From Selenomonadaceae bacterium (GTDB lineage Bacteria > Bacillota > Negativicutes > Selenomonadales > Selenomonadaceae): DNA of 55,749 nt. Location of the stretch: positions 1-55,749 of the forward strand of contig JAFUTY010000035.1 of assembly GCA_017484005.1 (NCBI GenBank), given 5' to 3'. The stretch's first letter is position 1; the number at the start of each line of letters is the position of its first letter. Under the pieces are notes generated by a model. That model saw only the letters and a program-made list of their open reading frames with translations, was not told where the DNA came from and made no database searches. A program made the translations under genes and the position numbers. This document shows, piece by piece, positions 33,815 to 43,318 of this stretch.

Positions 33815-36049
33815 TTAGACGAGATAATTTACTCCGCCATCGCTCGAAAGATTCTGTCCGGTGACTGGCGCGAGATCTGCTGACGAATCGTATGCAGTGA
33901 TAGCTCCATCCTCGTCCAAATCCTCCAAATTGATTTGCGAGATTTGCGCGGCTTGAGATTGATTTTGATTCTGCCACGCCGATGTATCCTGCTGTCCCTG
34001 CTGCAAAAATTCGCCGCCGAGTTGGGGTGAAACTTCGACGTTATCGACGCGAATTCCTTGACTTGCGAGATCATTTTTCAATTGAACAAGTGTATTTTCG
34101 ATAATCGTTCGAACTGCAACGTTATCAGAATGGAATGACGCTGTTACAGATCCCTCGGCTGAAACTGAAACTTTCAGAGTCATTTCGCCCAAATGTTCCG
34201 GTTTTAGCTGAATGACCATTTCTGTCGTTCCCTGACGCTGAAGAAGTCTAGCATTTTGAACGATTTGCTCGCGAATGTTATATGGATCTTGAGTTTGCTG
34301 AGGAGCTTGAGGCTGATCGATCGATTGAGGCTGCTCGATTGTTTGAGTTGTCCGATCGATTGCCACGGTCTGAATTGTCTGATCGAATCGATTCGAGGTT
34401 GATTCGACGGCTTGATCCTGAATCAATGAAACTCTGGAATTGCGCTGAATCTCGATTGGCTGTGCGATATTTCGATTTGGATTCTGATTTTGCGATTGAT
34501 TTTGCGAGAAATTTCTCGAACGCTGTTGAGGACGCTCGAGGATTTGATCGAGAGTCAAGCCGATTGAATTTGAGACTCGATTCTCGGTGATTGCTGCCGA
34601 TTGATTTTGATTTTGAGATTCAGATCTGAGCGGCACAATTTCTTCAGTCGCGATTTCATTGAGCTGTTGATCGAAAATTTCTGTGATTGGCGAAATTTGC
34701 GACGTCTGAGACTGCTGTAATTGCTGCGATTGCTGAGATTGTTGTAATTGTTGCGATGTCTGCTGCGTCGTGAGATCGATTTCGACTGTTGAATTGTTGA
34801 TTAGCGATTGAACCGGTGTCGAATCGAGCTGCGGCTGAATTTGATTTTGAACCTGCGGCTGAATCTGAATCTGAGTTTGCGACTGCGTTTGAATCTGAAT
34901 TATGCTCGCTTGGAGTGGAGTTTGTGCGCGATTTGAATTTTGAATCTGCGGCTGAATCTGATTTTGCGACTGACTTTGCATCTGCGACGCATTCCACATG
35001 CTCCCGCCAAGATGAACAAGCATCGACTGCGTGCGCTGATGAGTTTCCTGCGGAATTGGCACGATCGATTGAAACTGCGTGCGCATGTTGTCGAGTCGAA
35101 TTGGCTCTGAATTTTGATTCGGCAGATCGATTTCGACAGCTGACTCGACTTCCTGCGGAATTGATTCTGTCGCGATTGGCTGAAGATTTTCGCGCTGAAT
35201 CGGCTGAAGAACATTCGTTGAAAGTTGCGAATTTTGTCTGACGATTGGTTGAAAATCTCCGCTCGATTCTGGAATTTCTTCTGTCGCGATTTGTTGAAGA
35301 TTTTCGCTTTGAATCGGCTGAGAATTGTTATTTGGAAGCTGCGAATTTTGTCGAATGATCGGCTGAAGATCTCCGCTCGATTCCGGCAAATCTTCGATTA
35401 TTGGAAGTTCCTCGAGAATTTGAGATTGATTTGTCTGCAGCTGCGATTGTTGTGGAATTCTTTCCTCCGATTGTGGATTGAGATTTGTTGTCTCGTCGGA
35501 TTGAACTGGAATTTCATCCAAAACTTCCGGCTCTGCAGAATCTAAAATTGGCGCATCGAGTGTGCCGCCGCCGGATACAACCTCGTCTTGAACGGTGATT
35601 TCCGGCAAATTTTGGAGAATCGGTGCGACTGCGATTGCCGCTGATTCATCCGTGATTGCATTTTCATCCGTGAAATTGCGAGGTGCATCCTGCGTGTTGA
35701 CTGGATTTTCGACGTCGGCAGATGGCTGATTTGCATCTTGAGATTCGACGATTTCAGATTGATTTGTCGATTCTGCCTGCTGAGGATTCGATTGATCTTG
35801 AGGTTGGATATTCTGTGCAGATTTATCGACTGGCTGAGAATCTTGCGACGTTTGAGAATTAGGTTGAGTCTGTTGAGATTGCTGAGATTGCTGAGATCGA
35901 TTTTGAACTTGAGCTCTTTGAAGTGAGCTTGAAAAATCTGCGGACGATCTATTTGCAGATTTTCCAGAAGTTCTAGTGGAAACTGAATTTGTAGACGCAT
36001 TGCCGACTGCGAAAAACGATGAGGAATTTTGTATCATTGCCACGTTCAT
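33815..36049 (-). CDS. fliK: Flagellar hook-length control protein FliK
   Basis: Secreted molecular ruler that switches the flagellar export apparatus from hook to filament substrates. 744 residues, long for the family. The N-terminus and an extended middle (about 50-590) are very rich in Gln, Asn and Ser with repeats such as PIQSENLQQIATEEIPESSGD. The conserved C-terminal hook domain lies at about 600-690 (QGTTEMVIQLKPEHLGEMTLKVSVSAEGSVTASF, then NDLASQGIRVDNVEV). Start uncertain: ATG 36049, or a nearby GTG/ATG, since GAGGTGA is very close to the first ATG. Upstream of flgD by 15 nt. Confidence 0.88.
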   Translation of the reverse strand: MNVAMIQNSSSFFAVGNASTNSVSTRTSGKSANRSSADFSSSLQRAQVQNRSQQSQQSQQTQPNSQTSQDSQPVDKSAQNIQPQDQSNPQQAESTNQSEIVESQDANQPSADVENPVNTQDAPRNFTDENAITDESAAIAVAPILQNLPEITVQDEVVSGGGTLDAPILDSAEPEVLDEIPVQSDETTNLNPQSEERIPQQSQLQTNQSQILEELPIIEDLPESSGDLQPIIRQNSQLPNNNSQPIQSENLQQIATEEIPESSGDFQPIVRQNSQLSTNVLQPIQRENLQPIATESIPQEVESAVEIDLPNQNSEPIRLDNMRTQFQSIVPIPQETHQRTQSMLVHLGGSMWNASQMQSQSQNQIQPQIQNSNRAQTPLQASIIQIQTQSQTQIQIQPQVQNQIQPQLDSTPVQSLINNSTVEIDLTTQQTSQQLQQSQQSQQLQQSQTSQISPITEIFDQQLNEIATEEIVPLRSESQNQNQSAAITENRVSNSIGLTLDQILERPQQRSRNFSQNQSQNQNPNRNIAQPIEIQRNSRVSLIQDQAVESTSNRFDQTIQTVAIDRTTQTIEQPQSIDQPQAPQQTQDPYNIREQIVQNARLLQRQGTTEMVIQLKPEHLGEMTLKVSVSAEGSVTASFHSDNVAVRTIIENTLVQLKNDLASQGIRVDNVEVSPQLGGEFLQQGQQDTSAWQNQNQSQAAQISQINLEDLDEDGAITAYDSSADLAPVTGQNLSSDGGVNYLV

Positions 36050-36146
36050 TCACCTCGCGTTTTATATCGATAGTAAATCCTCGAAACTTAATTCATTGAA
36101 AACCGAGAGAATTTTCGTTCGGAATTTCTTCCGAAAGATTTTTTTC

Positions 36147-36176
36147 TTGATCATTTCACTTCTTGTCGACTATGAT
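36147..36176 (+). promoter_or_regulatory. Candidate sigma-70-type promoter for the secreted protein at 36212
   Basis: TTGATC (36147-36152), 18-nt spacer, TATGAT (36171-36176), 35 nt before the start codon and preceding GAGGAGG. Confidence 0.5.
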
Positions 36177-36211
36177 CGTTGCGATGAATTTTTGATCGAG
36201 GAGGTTTTTGA

Positions 36212-36892
36212 ATGTTGAAAATCATTCCGATTCTTGCGATTCTGTTTTCAATTTGTCAAAACTGTTTCGCAATGAATTTCAGTGCTCCGGTGAGAATGGG
36301 AGAAATATTCAACACACCATCAGGCGGATTTGTGTTCAGCGGGGATATCTATAACCAAGGAGAATTGTATAAAAGATTTTCCAAGTGGCAAGGTGAAAAT
36401 GTCTATGGAAAAGGTGTTGCTCGTTTTGGAAATGGTGATGATGCTTTATATTTTTATTATGATGAAGCGCGTCCATATGGAAAAGATTCGAACGGTCGAG
36501 GATACAATTCAAAATTTGGCGATTCGAACGGAACGAATTTGTTTTCAACTGAAATAATAGAATATTCCTATCTTGTAGATAGAATTGACACAGACAGCAA
36601 TTTTACTTTTTATGTTTTGGTGAGAAGTGGATTTGGTGTCAGTTTTACGAATTATATAATTATTGGAAAACAAAAAAATGGCAAGTTCACAAAATATTTT
36701 GAGACTGATGATATACGTCAACAACATTTTGGAAAAGCAAGAAGCATCTTCTTTGATAAGTTGATATGTAAAAGTGATACTATCGTCGTAACTTATAAAA
36801 GTAATTACGTTCAAGGAATAAGTGATGGAGAATTTAGATTCAAATGGGATGATGCCGCCCAATGGTTCAGCGTCGAGCATGTTCAATTTTAA
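36212..36892 (+). CDS. Secreted hypothetical protein (full-length copy)
   Basis: 226-residue protein with an N-terminal signal peptide (MLKIIPILAILFSICQNCFA, cleavage probably after FA). The mature part is aromatic and beta-rich (GGFVFSGDIYNQGELYKRFSKW, FTFYVLVRSGFGVSFTNYIIIG) and ends RFKWDDAAQWFSVEHVQF. No family recognised. It is a likely periplasmic or surface protein. Its last ~55 bp and the terminator beyond are repeated in inverted orientation at 47057-47160, where a decayed paralogue sits. Confidence 0.72.
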   Translation: MLKIIPILAILFSICQNCFAMNFSAPVRMGEIFNTPSGGFVFSGDIYNQGELYKRFSKWQGENVYGKGVARFGNGDDALYFYYDEARPYGKDSNGRGYNSKFGDSNGTNLFSTEIIEYSYLVDRIDTDSNFTFYVLVRSGFGVSFTNYIIIGKQKNGKFTKYFETDDIRQQHFGKARSIFFDKLICKSDTIVVTYKSNYVQGISDGEFRFKWDDAAQWFSVEHVQF

Positions 36893-36939
36893 ATGAAAAA
36901 AGATCCATCGATCGAAAAATGATCGGTGGATCTTTTTTT
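36837..36939 (+). repeat. Inverted repeat arm A (3' end of secreted-protein gene plus terminator)
   Basis: About 100 bp matching the reverse complement of 47057-47160 with only about three mismatches by eye; both arms contain the WDDAAQWFSVEHVQF codons and the following hairpin. Confidence 0.8.
36896..36939. terminator. Terminator between convergent genes
   Basis: GATCCATCGATC/GATCGGTGGATC hairpin followed by T7; nearly identical to the one at 22297. Confidence 0.85.
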
Positions 36940-36987
36940 ATTTCCGAACTGAAATAGACGATCGATTTCTCGACCGTCCAAAAATTT

Positions 36988-37491
36988 TCAAGATTTGAAT
37001 TCATCTTCGACTCTCATTAATAGGAAGCAAAGATCCGAGAGCCGATTCAAAAAGATTCGATCGACTTCGTGAGTGTCCTCGGAAATTGACAAGGCGCAAA
37101 ATGATCTTTCCGCCCGACGAATCGTTGTCCGTGCAAGATCTAAAAATGCTCCGGCGCGGCTTGATCCTGGGATGATGAATGAATTTATCGGCGGCAGAAT
37201 TTTTTCGAGCCGATCCATTTCTTTTTCCAGCGATTCAACATTTTCATTCGTGATTAGCGGATCTTTTCCATGCGACGCGAGATCTGCCATCAGTAATGGA
37301 AGTAATTTTTGCAGCTCGAGAATTTTGTCTTGAACTTTCGAATCCTGTACAAATGCTCGAGCGATTCCCAGGCATGAATTTGCCTCGTCGATTTCGCCGT
37401 AAGTTTGAACTCGAATTGAATTTTTATCGACTCGCTCTCCAGTATAAAGTGATGTTTTTCCAGAGTCTCCCGTCTTTGTATAAACAGACAT
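36988..37491 (-). CDS. pduO: Cob(I)alamin adenosyltransferase, PduO type
   Basis: Transfers the adenosyl group of ATP to cob(I)alamin to make coenzyme B12. 167 residues. PduO-type landmarks are TKTGDSGKTSLYTGERVDK at the N-terminus, YGEIDEANSCLGIARA, PGSSRAGAFLDLARTTIRRAER with the catalytic Arg region, and NRLSDLCFLLMR near the C-terminus. Last gene of the proC-serS-usp-pduO run, 8 nt after usp. Suggests cobalamin-dependent metabolism in this organism. Confidence 0.93.
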   Translation of the reverse strand: MSVYTKTGDSGKTSLYTGERVDKNSIRVQTYGEIDEANSCLGIARAFVQDSKVQDKILELQKLLPLLMADLASHGKDPLITNENVESLEKEMDRLEKILPPINSFIIPGSSRAGAFLDLARTTIRRAERSFCALSISEDTHEVDRIFLNRLSDLCFLLMRVEDEFKS

Positions 37492-37499
37492 TCTTTCAC

Positions 37500-37880
37500 C
37501 TACTTGATAACCATCACTGGAATTTTGGATTTTTCAACAACTTTTTGACTGACGCTGCCCATCAATGCACCTTTGAACAATCCCAATCCGCGCGAGCCCA
37601 TGACAATCATATCTGACTCGCGATCTTTTGCAACGCGGAGAATCGCTTGAGAAATCGAGCCGCTTTCAACGAATTTCTCCGCTTGAATTTTCTTCGGAAG
37701 CTTTTCCCAAATTCGATCAAAAATTATATAGCTCGGAATGTCTTTGTTAATCTGACTCGCGACGTATACAAAATCCATCGATGCATCGCATTTTTCAGCG
37801 AGATCAATTGCCACGTCGACAGCTTTGCAGCCGTTAATCGATCCATCGACAGGCACGAGAATTTTTTTGATCGATTTCAT
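37500..37880 (-). CDS. Universal stress protein (UspA family)
   Basis: 126-residue single Usp domain. It begins KKILVPVDGSINGCKAVDVAIDLAEKC, and the C-terminal nucleotide-binding signature is MGSRGLGLFKGALMGSVSQKVVEKSKIPVMVIK, of the G-2x-G-9x-G(S/T) ATP-binding type. Starts 3 nt after serS, so co-transcribed with it. Confidence 0.93.
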   Translation of the reverse strand: MKSIKKILVPVDGSINGCKAVDVAIDLAEKCDASMDFVYVASQINKDIPSYIIFDRIWEKLPKKIQAEKFVESGSISQAILRVAKDRESDMIVMGSRGLGLFKGALMGSVSQKVVEKSKIPVMVIK

Positions 37881-37883
37881 AGA

Positions 37884-39188
37884 TCATTCCTCCTTGAGAA
37901 GTTCAGCCAAAGTTTCCTCCTTCGAAATTTTTTCGACGCCCATATATGGAATCAACGCTTTTGGAATTGTTATTGAGCCATCTTCATTTTGGAAATTTTC
38001 GAGAATCGCAGCGACAGTTCTTCCAACTGCAACTCCCGAGCCGTTCAATGTATGGACAAATTCAGGCTTGGATTTTTTATCGCGGCGGAATTTGATATTT
38101 GCGCGGCGTGCTTGATAATCCAGACAGTTCGAGCAGGATGAAATTTCGCGATATTTTTCCTGCGACGGCATCCAAACTTCGAGATCGTAAGTCTTGGCAG
38201 ATGTAAAACTCATATCTCCGGTGCAAAGCATAATGACTCGATAAGGCAGTTCGAGAGTTCTCAAAACATCTTCCGCCGCGATTACCATTGATTCGAGCTC
38301 ATTCCATGACTCTTCCGGCTTTGTAAATTTGATCAATTCGACTTTGTTGAACTGATGCTGGCGAATCAATCCGCGAGTGTCTCGACCGGCTGATCCCGCT
38401 TCAGCTCTGAAACACGCTGTATAGCATGCATAACGCTCCGGAAGATTTTCTGCATCGAGAATCTCCTCGCGATGATAATTTGTCATTGGAACTTCAGCGG
38501 TCGGAACGAGATAATAATCCAATCCCTCGAGCTTGAACATGTCTGCCGCGAATTTTGGAAGCTGTCCCGTTCCAATCATTGAATCGCGATTCGCAATATA
38601 TGGCGCGAGCATTTCGATGAATCCATGTTTATCCGCGTGCAAATCCATCATGAAATTTATACATGCGCGCTCCAATCGAGCACCGAGTCCGCGATAAAAA
38701 GTGAATCGAGTTCCTGTGACTTTCGCCGCGCGATCTGCATCAAGAATGTTGAGATCCTTGCCGATTTCCCAATGCGGTTTCGGCGTGAAATCGAATTTCC
38801 GCGGAGTTCCCCATCGACGAATTTCTGGATTGTCATTTTCATCCTTGCCAACTGGAACATCCTGCGCCGGCATGTTCGGAATATGTAATAACAGATCTTT
38901 CAATTCCGCATCGATTTCTTTGATTTGCGCATCGAGTTCAGTGATTTTATCGCCAGCAGATCTAACTTCCGCCTGCAGTTCTGAAACATCCTCGCCAGCT
39001 TTGATTTTGCCGCCGATTTGCTTTGACATAGAATTTCGTTTCGATTTGAGATCGTCTGATTCAGTCAACAAATCGCGGCGTTTTTGATCGAGATCGAGCA
39101 GTGAATCGATGTTGAGATCATTGTTGCGACGTGTAAGCATGCGTTTGACTTTATCGAAATTTTCGCGGACATATTTGATATCGAGCAT
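37884..39188 (-). CDS. serS: Seryl-tRNA synthetase
   Basis: Charges tRNA-Ser. 434 residues. The N-terminal helical arm (about 1-105) is followed by the class II catalytic core: motif 2 [21 protein letters not shown] and motif 3 [17 protein letters not shown]. No T-box leader is possible, because the upstream gene ends only 13 nt before the start. Part of the proC-to-pduO operon. Confidence 0.97.
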   Translation of the reverse strand: MLDIKYVRENFDKVKRMLTRRNNDLNIDSLLDLDQKRRDLLTESDDLKSKRNSMSKQIGGKIKAGEDVSELQAEVRSAGDKITELDAQIKEIDAELKDLLLHIPNMPAQDVPVGKDENDNPEIRRWGTPRKFDFTPKPHWEIGKDLNILDADRAAKVTGTRFTFYRGLGARLERACINFMMDLHADKHGFIEMLAPYIANRDSMIGTGQLPKFAADMFKLEGLDYYLVPTAEVPMTNYHREEILDAENLPERYACYTACFRAEAGSAGRDTRGLIRQHQFNKVELIKFTKPEESWNELESMVIAAEDVLRTLELPYRVIMLCTGDMSFTSAKTYDLEVWMPSQEKYREISSCSNCLDYQARRANIKFRRDKKSKPEFVHTLNGSGVAVGRTVAAILENFQNEDGSITIPKALIPYMGVEKISKEETLAELLKEE

Positions 39189-39201
39189 TAATTTCTGCCT
39201 C

Positions 39202-40155
39202 CTAGATTCTTACTTCGAAATGAGTCTTGCCATCGCTTGGATTTCTGTCAACTGATTTGATTTTTGCAGTTGGAATTTGAGCCGATTTCTGTTGAGATTT
39301 TTGTTGAGAATTCAATTTTGCATTAATCAATTCAGTGTTCAATTGAGTTTTATGTTGAGGTTTAGATTGAGTTTGAGATTGAGACGTCGAGTTTGAATAT
39401 GCAGATTTGATTTTTGTTGCAGGAATTTTAGGCGCAATATGAATCGGTTCGGGAATTGGATCTTGAATCGATTCATTTTTTTGTTCAGATTTTGAAACAG
39501 ATTCGGAAGTTTTGAGATCCTTTTTCGAATCGATCTCCTCGCGATGTTTTTGAAGTCTCGATCTTCGCAATGTGAAAAATGCAACAATCACTAGGACTAG
39601 AATCGCGGCGAATGTGAAAATCGCTGTGCCGAGACTAGATTTATGATCGCTGGGATTGATTCGAGGTACTTCTAATGTAGCTTTTTGATTCTGCTGCGAT
39701 TCTTTCTGTTGATCTTTCATCTCCTCGAGCTTTCGAAACTGCTCGACGATCAATTTTCCTCGAGCATCTGCTGCGTCTCGAGTCAATTCTTCAGGACGAA
39801 CTTCGCCAGGAATTCGATTGTTTGTCTGAATCGGTTCGCGAGATTGAGTTGACGTCGATTCTTGAGATCCATCTTCCGATCGATGATAGGTTTGAACGCG
39901 ATCTCTAGCGACTTGCAATGGATTCGGTTCATCCTCGACAACTTCCGCCGGCTCAGATTCGACTTCAGATTCCGATTCTTCCTCGACAAATTCTTCTTCC
40001 GAATATTCTTCGACTTCTTCAACTGGCGCAGATTTTCGATTTCCAAATGAAAAATGAGGAACTGGCGGATGAAGTTCAACTGCCCAATTCGTTTTCGATT
40101 CCAATTTTTGCGGCGGAGTTGGAGGAGTTGGAGGAGTTGGTGCGGTTATCGGCAA
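39202..40155 (-). CDS. Hypothetical single-pass membrane protein with proline- and acid-rich N-terminus
   Basis: 317 residues, no recognised domain. The N-terminus has a Pro-Thr repeat ([13 protein letters not shown], from 9-bp units) and an acidic stretch ([25 protein letters not shown]). One membrane helix lies near 180-200 ([22 protein letters not shown]). The C-terminal half is Gln/Lys/Ser-rich, with a repeated [22 protein letters not shown] motif. It lies between proC and serS. It may be a cell-envelope linker protein. Confidence 0.65.
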   Translation of the reverse strand: MPITAPTPPTPPTPPQKLESKTNWAVELHPPVPHFSFGNRKSAPVEEVEEYSEEEFVEEESESEVESEPAEVVEDEPNPLQVARDRVQTYHRSEDGSQESTSTQSREPIQTNNRIPGEVRPEELTRDAADARGKLIVEQFRKLEEMKDQQKESQQNQKATLEVPRINPSDHKSSLGTAIFTFAAILVLVIVAFFTLRRSRLQKHREEIDSKKDLKTSESVSKSEQKNESIQDPIPEPIHIAPKIPATKIKSAYSNSTSQSQTQSKPQHKTQLNTELINAKLNSQQKSQQKSAQIPTAKIKSVDRNPSDGKTHFEVRI

Positions 40156-40179
40156 TTGGTGACCTCCTTTGAAATTCGA

Positions 40180-40959
40180 TTAAAGATCCTTGGATTTCTC
40201 CGTTCCAGCGATAACTGCTTCAATCATTGCCGCACGAACTGAAAAATTCTCCAAAACTCGCACGCCTTCGATTGTCGTTCCGCCCGGAGATGTAACTCGA
40301 TCTCTCAATGCATCGGGATGTTCTTGAGTTTCCAAAACCATTTTTGCCGCGCCGAATAACGTTTGAGCTGCAAGTTCCGTCGCGATATTCCGTGGAAGTC
40401 CAGATGCAACGCCGCCTTCCGCCAATGCATCGATTATCAAGAATGCATATGCAGGTGCAGATCCAGATAATCCTGTCACTGCATCCATTAATTTTTCTTC
40501 GACTTGAACAGCTCGCCCGCAGGATTTGAAAATCGATTCAGCCTTCGAAAAATCTTCCTTAGTGATGTTTCGATTCGGCGACAATGCTGACATTCCTTCG
40601 CCAACTGACAACGCGACATTCGGCATGACTCGAATAACTTTCTGCTCACCGATAATCGATTCGATAACTTCAAGTCTTAATCCGGCGACGACAGAAATCA
40701 AGATCGTTTTTGAATTGAGCTGTAATTTTTTGAGAGCATTTTTAGCATCCTTTGGTTTGACAGCGAGAATCAAAATATCAACATCAAACGAATCGGGATT
40801 CTCTGCAACATTCACTGAATATTTCTGCTGCAACTGATTCCGCGTTGATTCAAAGACTTCTGCGATGAAAATCTCTTCCGGTTTGAATAGATTTTTCGCC
40901 AAAACTCCTCGCAAAATTGATTGGGCAATCATTCCGCCCCCGATGAATCCAAGTTTCAT
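40180..40959 (-). CDS. proC: Pyrroline-5-carboxylate reductase
   Basis: Last step of proline synthesis, NAD(P)H-dependent. 259 residues. N-terminal MKLGFIGGGMIAQSILRG binds the cofactor; the family signature GLSGSAPAYAFLIIDALAEGGVASGLPR and TSPGGTTIEGVRVLE are in place. First gene of the minus-strand operon leading to serS. Confidence 0.96.
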   Translation of the reverse strand: MKLGFIGGGMIAQSILRGVLAKNLFKPEEIFIAEVFESTRNQLQQKYSVNVAENPDSFDVDILILAVKPKDAKNALKKLQLNSKTILISVVAGLRLEVIESIIGEQKVIRVMPNVALSVGEGMSALSPNRNITKEDFSKAESIFKSCGRAVQVEEKLMDAVTGLSGSAPAYAFLIIDALAEGGVASGLPRNIATELAAQTLFGAAKMVLETQEHPDALRDRVTSPGGTTIEGVRVLENFSVRAAMIEAVIAGTEKSKDL

Positions 40960-41078
40960 TTAAAGACCTCCTAAATTTTTCTTGAGACTTTTTCGACGAG
41001 GATCAAAATTTTCCCGCAACATTTTAGAAGGAAAAATTTTTCTATGGTTTAATTTGTCCAGAGATTTTTTTTTTAGAG

Positions 41079-41096
41079 TCGAGAGGAGAGTCTCGA
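41079..41096 (+). promoter_or_regulatory. Small hairpin presenting the SD in its loop
   Basis: TCGAGA (41079-41084), GGAGAG (41085-41090) and TCTCGA (41091-41096) form a 6-bp stem with the Shine-Dalgarno sequence as the loop, one base before the ATG at 41098. Possible translational control. Confidence 0.45.
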
Positions 41097-41097
41097 G

Positions 41098-41964
41098 ATG
41101 CCACGGAAGAATTTTTTCAAGTCGACACCATTTTACATATTGCTCACGCTTGCGATTCTAGGATTTTTTGTCATATATCCATTGATTCAAATGTTTATCG
41201 AGACGCGCGAGGATGTTCCGATTCTTGTCTATCATGATATCATGGTTGAATCGAATGAGCGAATAAATCTCACGACGCAGGAATTCGCTGAGCAGATGAA
41301 ATTTCTCAAAGATGAGGAGTATTCAGTCATAACGATCGATCAACTGCTCGATGCTTGGCAGAATGGATCTGAATTGCCGAAAAATCCAGTCGTGATAACG
41401 TTTGATGGCGGATATATTGGAGTTTTCGAGCGAGCATTTCCAATTTTGCAGGAGTATCAATATCCCGCGACGATCTTTGTTGCGACGAATGCAATTGGAA
41501 CGAATAATCGATATATCAATTGGGATCAAGTCAAATCGATGCAATCGACGAATTTAATCGATATCGAAAGCAATACTCCAAATCGCCGAGCTGTCACTAA
41601 AGTCGGTTCAAAAAGCATTCAGCGATATGCTCTCACCGATTCAAAGCAGGTGATCGAATGGAATTTGCATACTCCGGTAGAGTATGTAGCTTATCCTCTC
41701 GGCGTCTATGATCTAACGACGCTCGAGCTTTCTCGAAATGCAGGATATCGAGCCGGATTCACAATCGAGTATGGATTCGCGCATAAAAATCCTCAAGCAT
41801 TTGTTTTCGATAGAATTCCAATTTTTGAAAATGGATCGTTGACGATGTTAAGATTCCAAATTCGATTGAAGTATGCTCCGATTGTCAAAGAAATGAAATC
41901 GATTCGAGACATTTTTGAGAGCGGCGGTTATGAATTTTTATCGAATTTCATTCCTGTCCCTTGA
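41098..41964 (+). CDS. Polysaccharide-deacetylase-fold protein, probably catalytically inactive
   Basis: 288 residues with an N-terminal membrane anchor (about 12-32) and an extracytoplasmic NodB-like domain: VPILVYHDIM, then VITFDGGYIGVFERAFPILQEYQYPATIFVATNAIG. Active family members have TFDDGY and an H-S/T-x-x-x-H motif. Here the metal-binding second Asp is Gly (FDGGY) and the histidine motif region reads DIESNTPNRRAV without histidines. So all three expected metal ligands appear replaced. It may bind polysaccharide without deacetylating it. The solo TnpB lies just downstream, convergent. Confidence 0.75.
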   Translation: MPRKNFFKSTPFYILLTLAILGFFVIYPLIQMFIETREDVPILVYHDIMVESNERINLTTQEFAEQMKFLKDEEYSVITIDQLLDAWQNGSELPKNPVVITFDGGYIGVFERAFPILQEYQYPATIFVATNAIGTNNRYINWDQVKSMQSTNLIDIESNTPNRRAVTKVGSKSIQRYALTDSKQVIEWNLHTPVEYVAYPLGVYDLTTLELSRNAGYRAGFTIEYGFAHKNPQAFVFDRIPIFENGSLTMLRFQIRLKYAPIVKEMKSIRDIFESGGYEFLSNFIPVP

Positions 41965-41965
41965 C

Positions 41966-42030
41966 AAACTCCCCATGATTCTGGGAATTCTGCTATCAAC
42001 AATACTTGCCTCAAAAAATGAGGTCTTACT
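41966..42030 (-). ncRNA. Probable right end/omega-RNA 3' region of the TnpB element
   Basis: On the minus strand downstream of tnpB there are two small hairpins: CCTCA-T-rich-TGAGG and one with CCC/GGG arms near 41968-41985. TnpB guide RNAs derive from this position, overlapping the tnpB 3' end. The exact end and guide boundary cannot be fixed by eye. Confidence 0.4.
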
Positions 42031-43141
42031 GTATCTCCTGCAAAGGTCGTTGTCCCAACCCAAAATTTAAAATATTTATCGAGGCATTCCGATCTCTATT
42101 ATGCATTGCGCCACATTCCGGACATTTCCATTCTCTCACCGAGAGATCTTTCGTTTCAGAGTTCTGATATCCGCAACAATGACAGATCTGACTGCTTGCA
42201 AAATATCGATCGACTTCAATGACTTCTACGCCAAATTTCAACGCCTCATATTTCAAGATGTTGACGAAATCACTGAATGCAAGATCGCCGATTTTTCTGC
42301 CATAGAGTTTCTGCATTGCTTTGATGTTTAAGTCTTCAATACAGATCACGTCATATTCAAGACACAATCTGTGAGCTAATTTGAAGTGAAAATCGTGACG
42401 CTGATTCGCTGATTTCTTATACAATCGCGCTAATTCTAATTTTGATCTTCGCCGATTGTTTGATCCTTTCACTTTTCGAGAGAGTTTTCTGCATGCTTGC
42501 TTTATGAGTTTCGAGTTTTGCGCGAAAAACAATGGGCTTTCTATATCGACTCCATCTGATGCTGTCAAAAACTTCTTTAATCCAAAATCAAAACCGACTA
42601 TGTTACCTGTTCGCGTTCTGATTTCAAAATCTGTAGCATCCGTGACGATATAGACGTAGATATCTCCTAAATTATCGCGTTTTATCGTTATAGTTTTGAT
42701 TTTCCCAATAATTCTTCGAGATTGAAAATATCTGTAATTTTGTCCGTTGATTTTCAAAGTGTAGGTTGATTCATCGAGTTTCCATCCGTTTTGTTTCAAT
42801 GTAAAAGATTTGTATTTCTTAACTTTCTTGAATGATGGCGGGGAACATCTGATTTTGCGTTTAAGATTTCGAAAGAAAAGTTGATATGCTCTATCAATTC
42901 TCTCAGCAATATCTTGTACTGCTTGAGAACCAATTTCTAAGAGATATCTGAACTTGAAAATTTTCTTGAGTTTGGTTAGATGTACTTTCAATTTGTTGGT
43001 GTTTAGGGATCGGTGAAAAATCTTGTAATAGCGTTTGTGAAGGGCGATGCAATGATTGTATATCAAACCTGCCGCATTAATTTGTTTATGCAGTTTGATG
43101 TTTCTCTCTGATTTGTAGAGTTTGAAACAGAAAGTCTTCAT
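42026..43141 (-). CDS. tnpB: RNA-guided endonuclease TnpB (OrfB, IS605/IS1341 type)
   Basis: 371-residue protein predicted to be an RNA-guided nuclease. The RuvC catalytic set is complete: Asp in NIVGFDFGLKKF, Glu in VICIEDLNIKAM, and Asp in NRDRNASINI. The zinc ribbon has CHCCGYQNSE and CPECG. The N-terminus (MKTFCFKLYKSERNIKLHKQINAAGLIYNHCI) is the usual wedge/helical start. ATG 43141 is chosen to match family N-termini. The codon use is more AT-rich than neighbours. Frame intact, so it may be active. Confidence 0.92.
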   Translation of the reverse strand: MKTFCFKLYKSERNIKLHKQINAAGLIYNHCIALHKRYYKIFHRSLNTNKLKVHLTKLKKIFKFRYLLEIGSQAVQDIAERIDRAYQLFFRNLKRKIRCSPPSFKKVKKYKSFTLKQNGWKLDESTYTLKINGQNYRYFQSRRIIGKIKTITIKRDNLGDIYVYIVTDATDFEIRTRTGNIVGFDFGLKKFLTASDGVDIESPLFFAQNSKLIKQACRKLSRKVKGSNNRRRSKLELARLYKKSANQRHDFHFKLAHRLCLEYDVICIEDLNIKAMQKLYGRKIGDLAFSDFVNILKYEALKFGVEVIEVDRYFASSQICHCCGYQNSETKDLSVREWKCPECGAMHNRDRNASINILNFGLGQRPLQEIQ

Positions 43142-43318
43142 TACACTCACCCCCGATGTCATTTTATGAGTTTAGTGCAAGGCTTATATCACCACAGATA
43201 AATCTAGGAGTATTATGCCGCTTTTCTGATAAAATTTTTTCAAAACTTCAAATCGAGGAGGAATTTTATAGAAGTTTGAAATCGATTTTCCCAATGCAAT
43301 TATAAAGGAGGTTCTCAA

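Larger units (their letters stand above)
41966..43185 (-). mobile_element. IS200/IS605-type element carrying tnpB only
   Basis: Solo tnpB flanked by short non-coding ends, inserted between the deacetylase-like gene and the MCP gene. No tnpA (Y1 transposase) is present, so it is non-autonomous. Boundaries are estimated from flanking genes and hairpins. Confidence 0.55.

Noticed and set aside
34600..35000. Opposite-strand open frames across the fliK repeat region
   Set aside because: They mirror the Gln/Ser-rich codons of fliK, lack ribosome sites, and have no recognisable protein features.
40100..40145. 9-bp tandem repeat encoding Pro-Thr-Pro in the membrane protein as a phase switch
   Set aside because: The unit is a multiple of three, so copy change alters length only, not frame.
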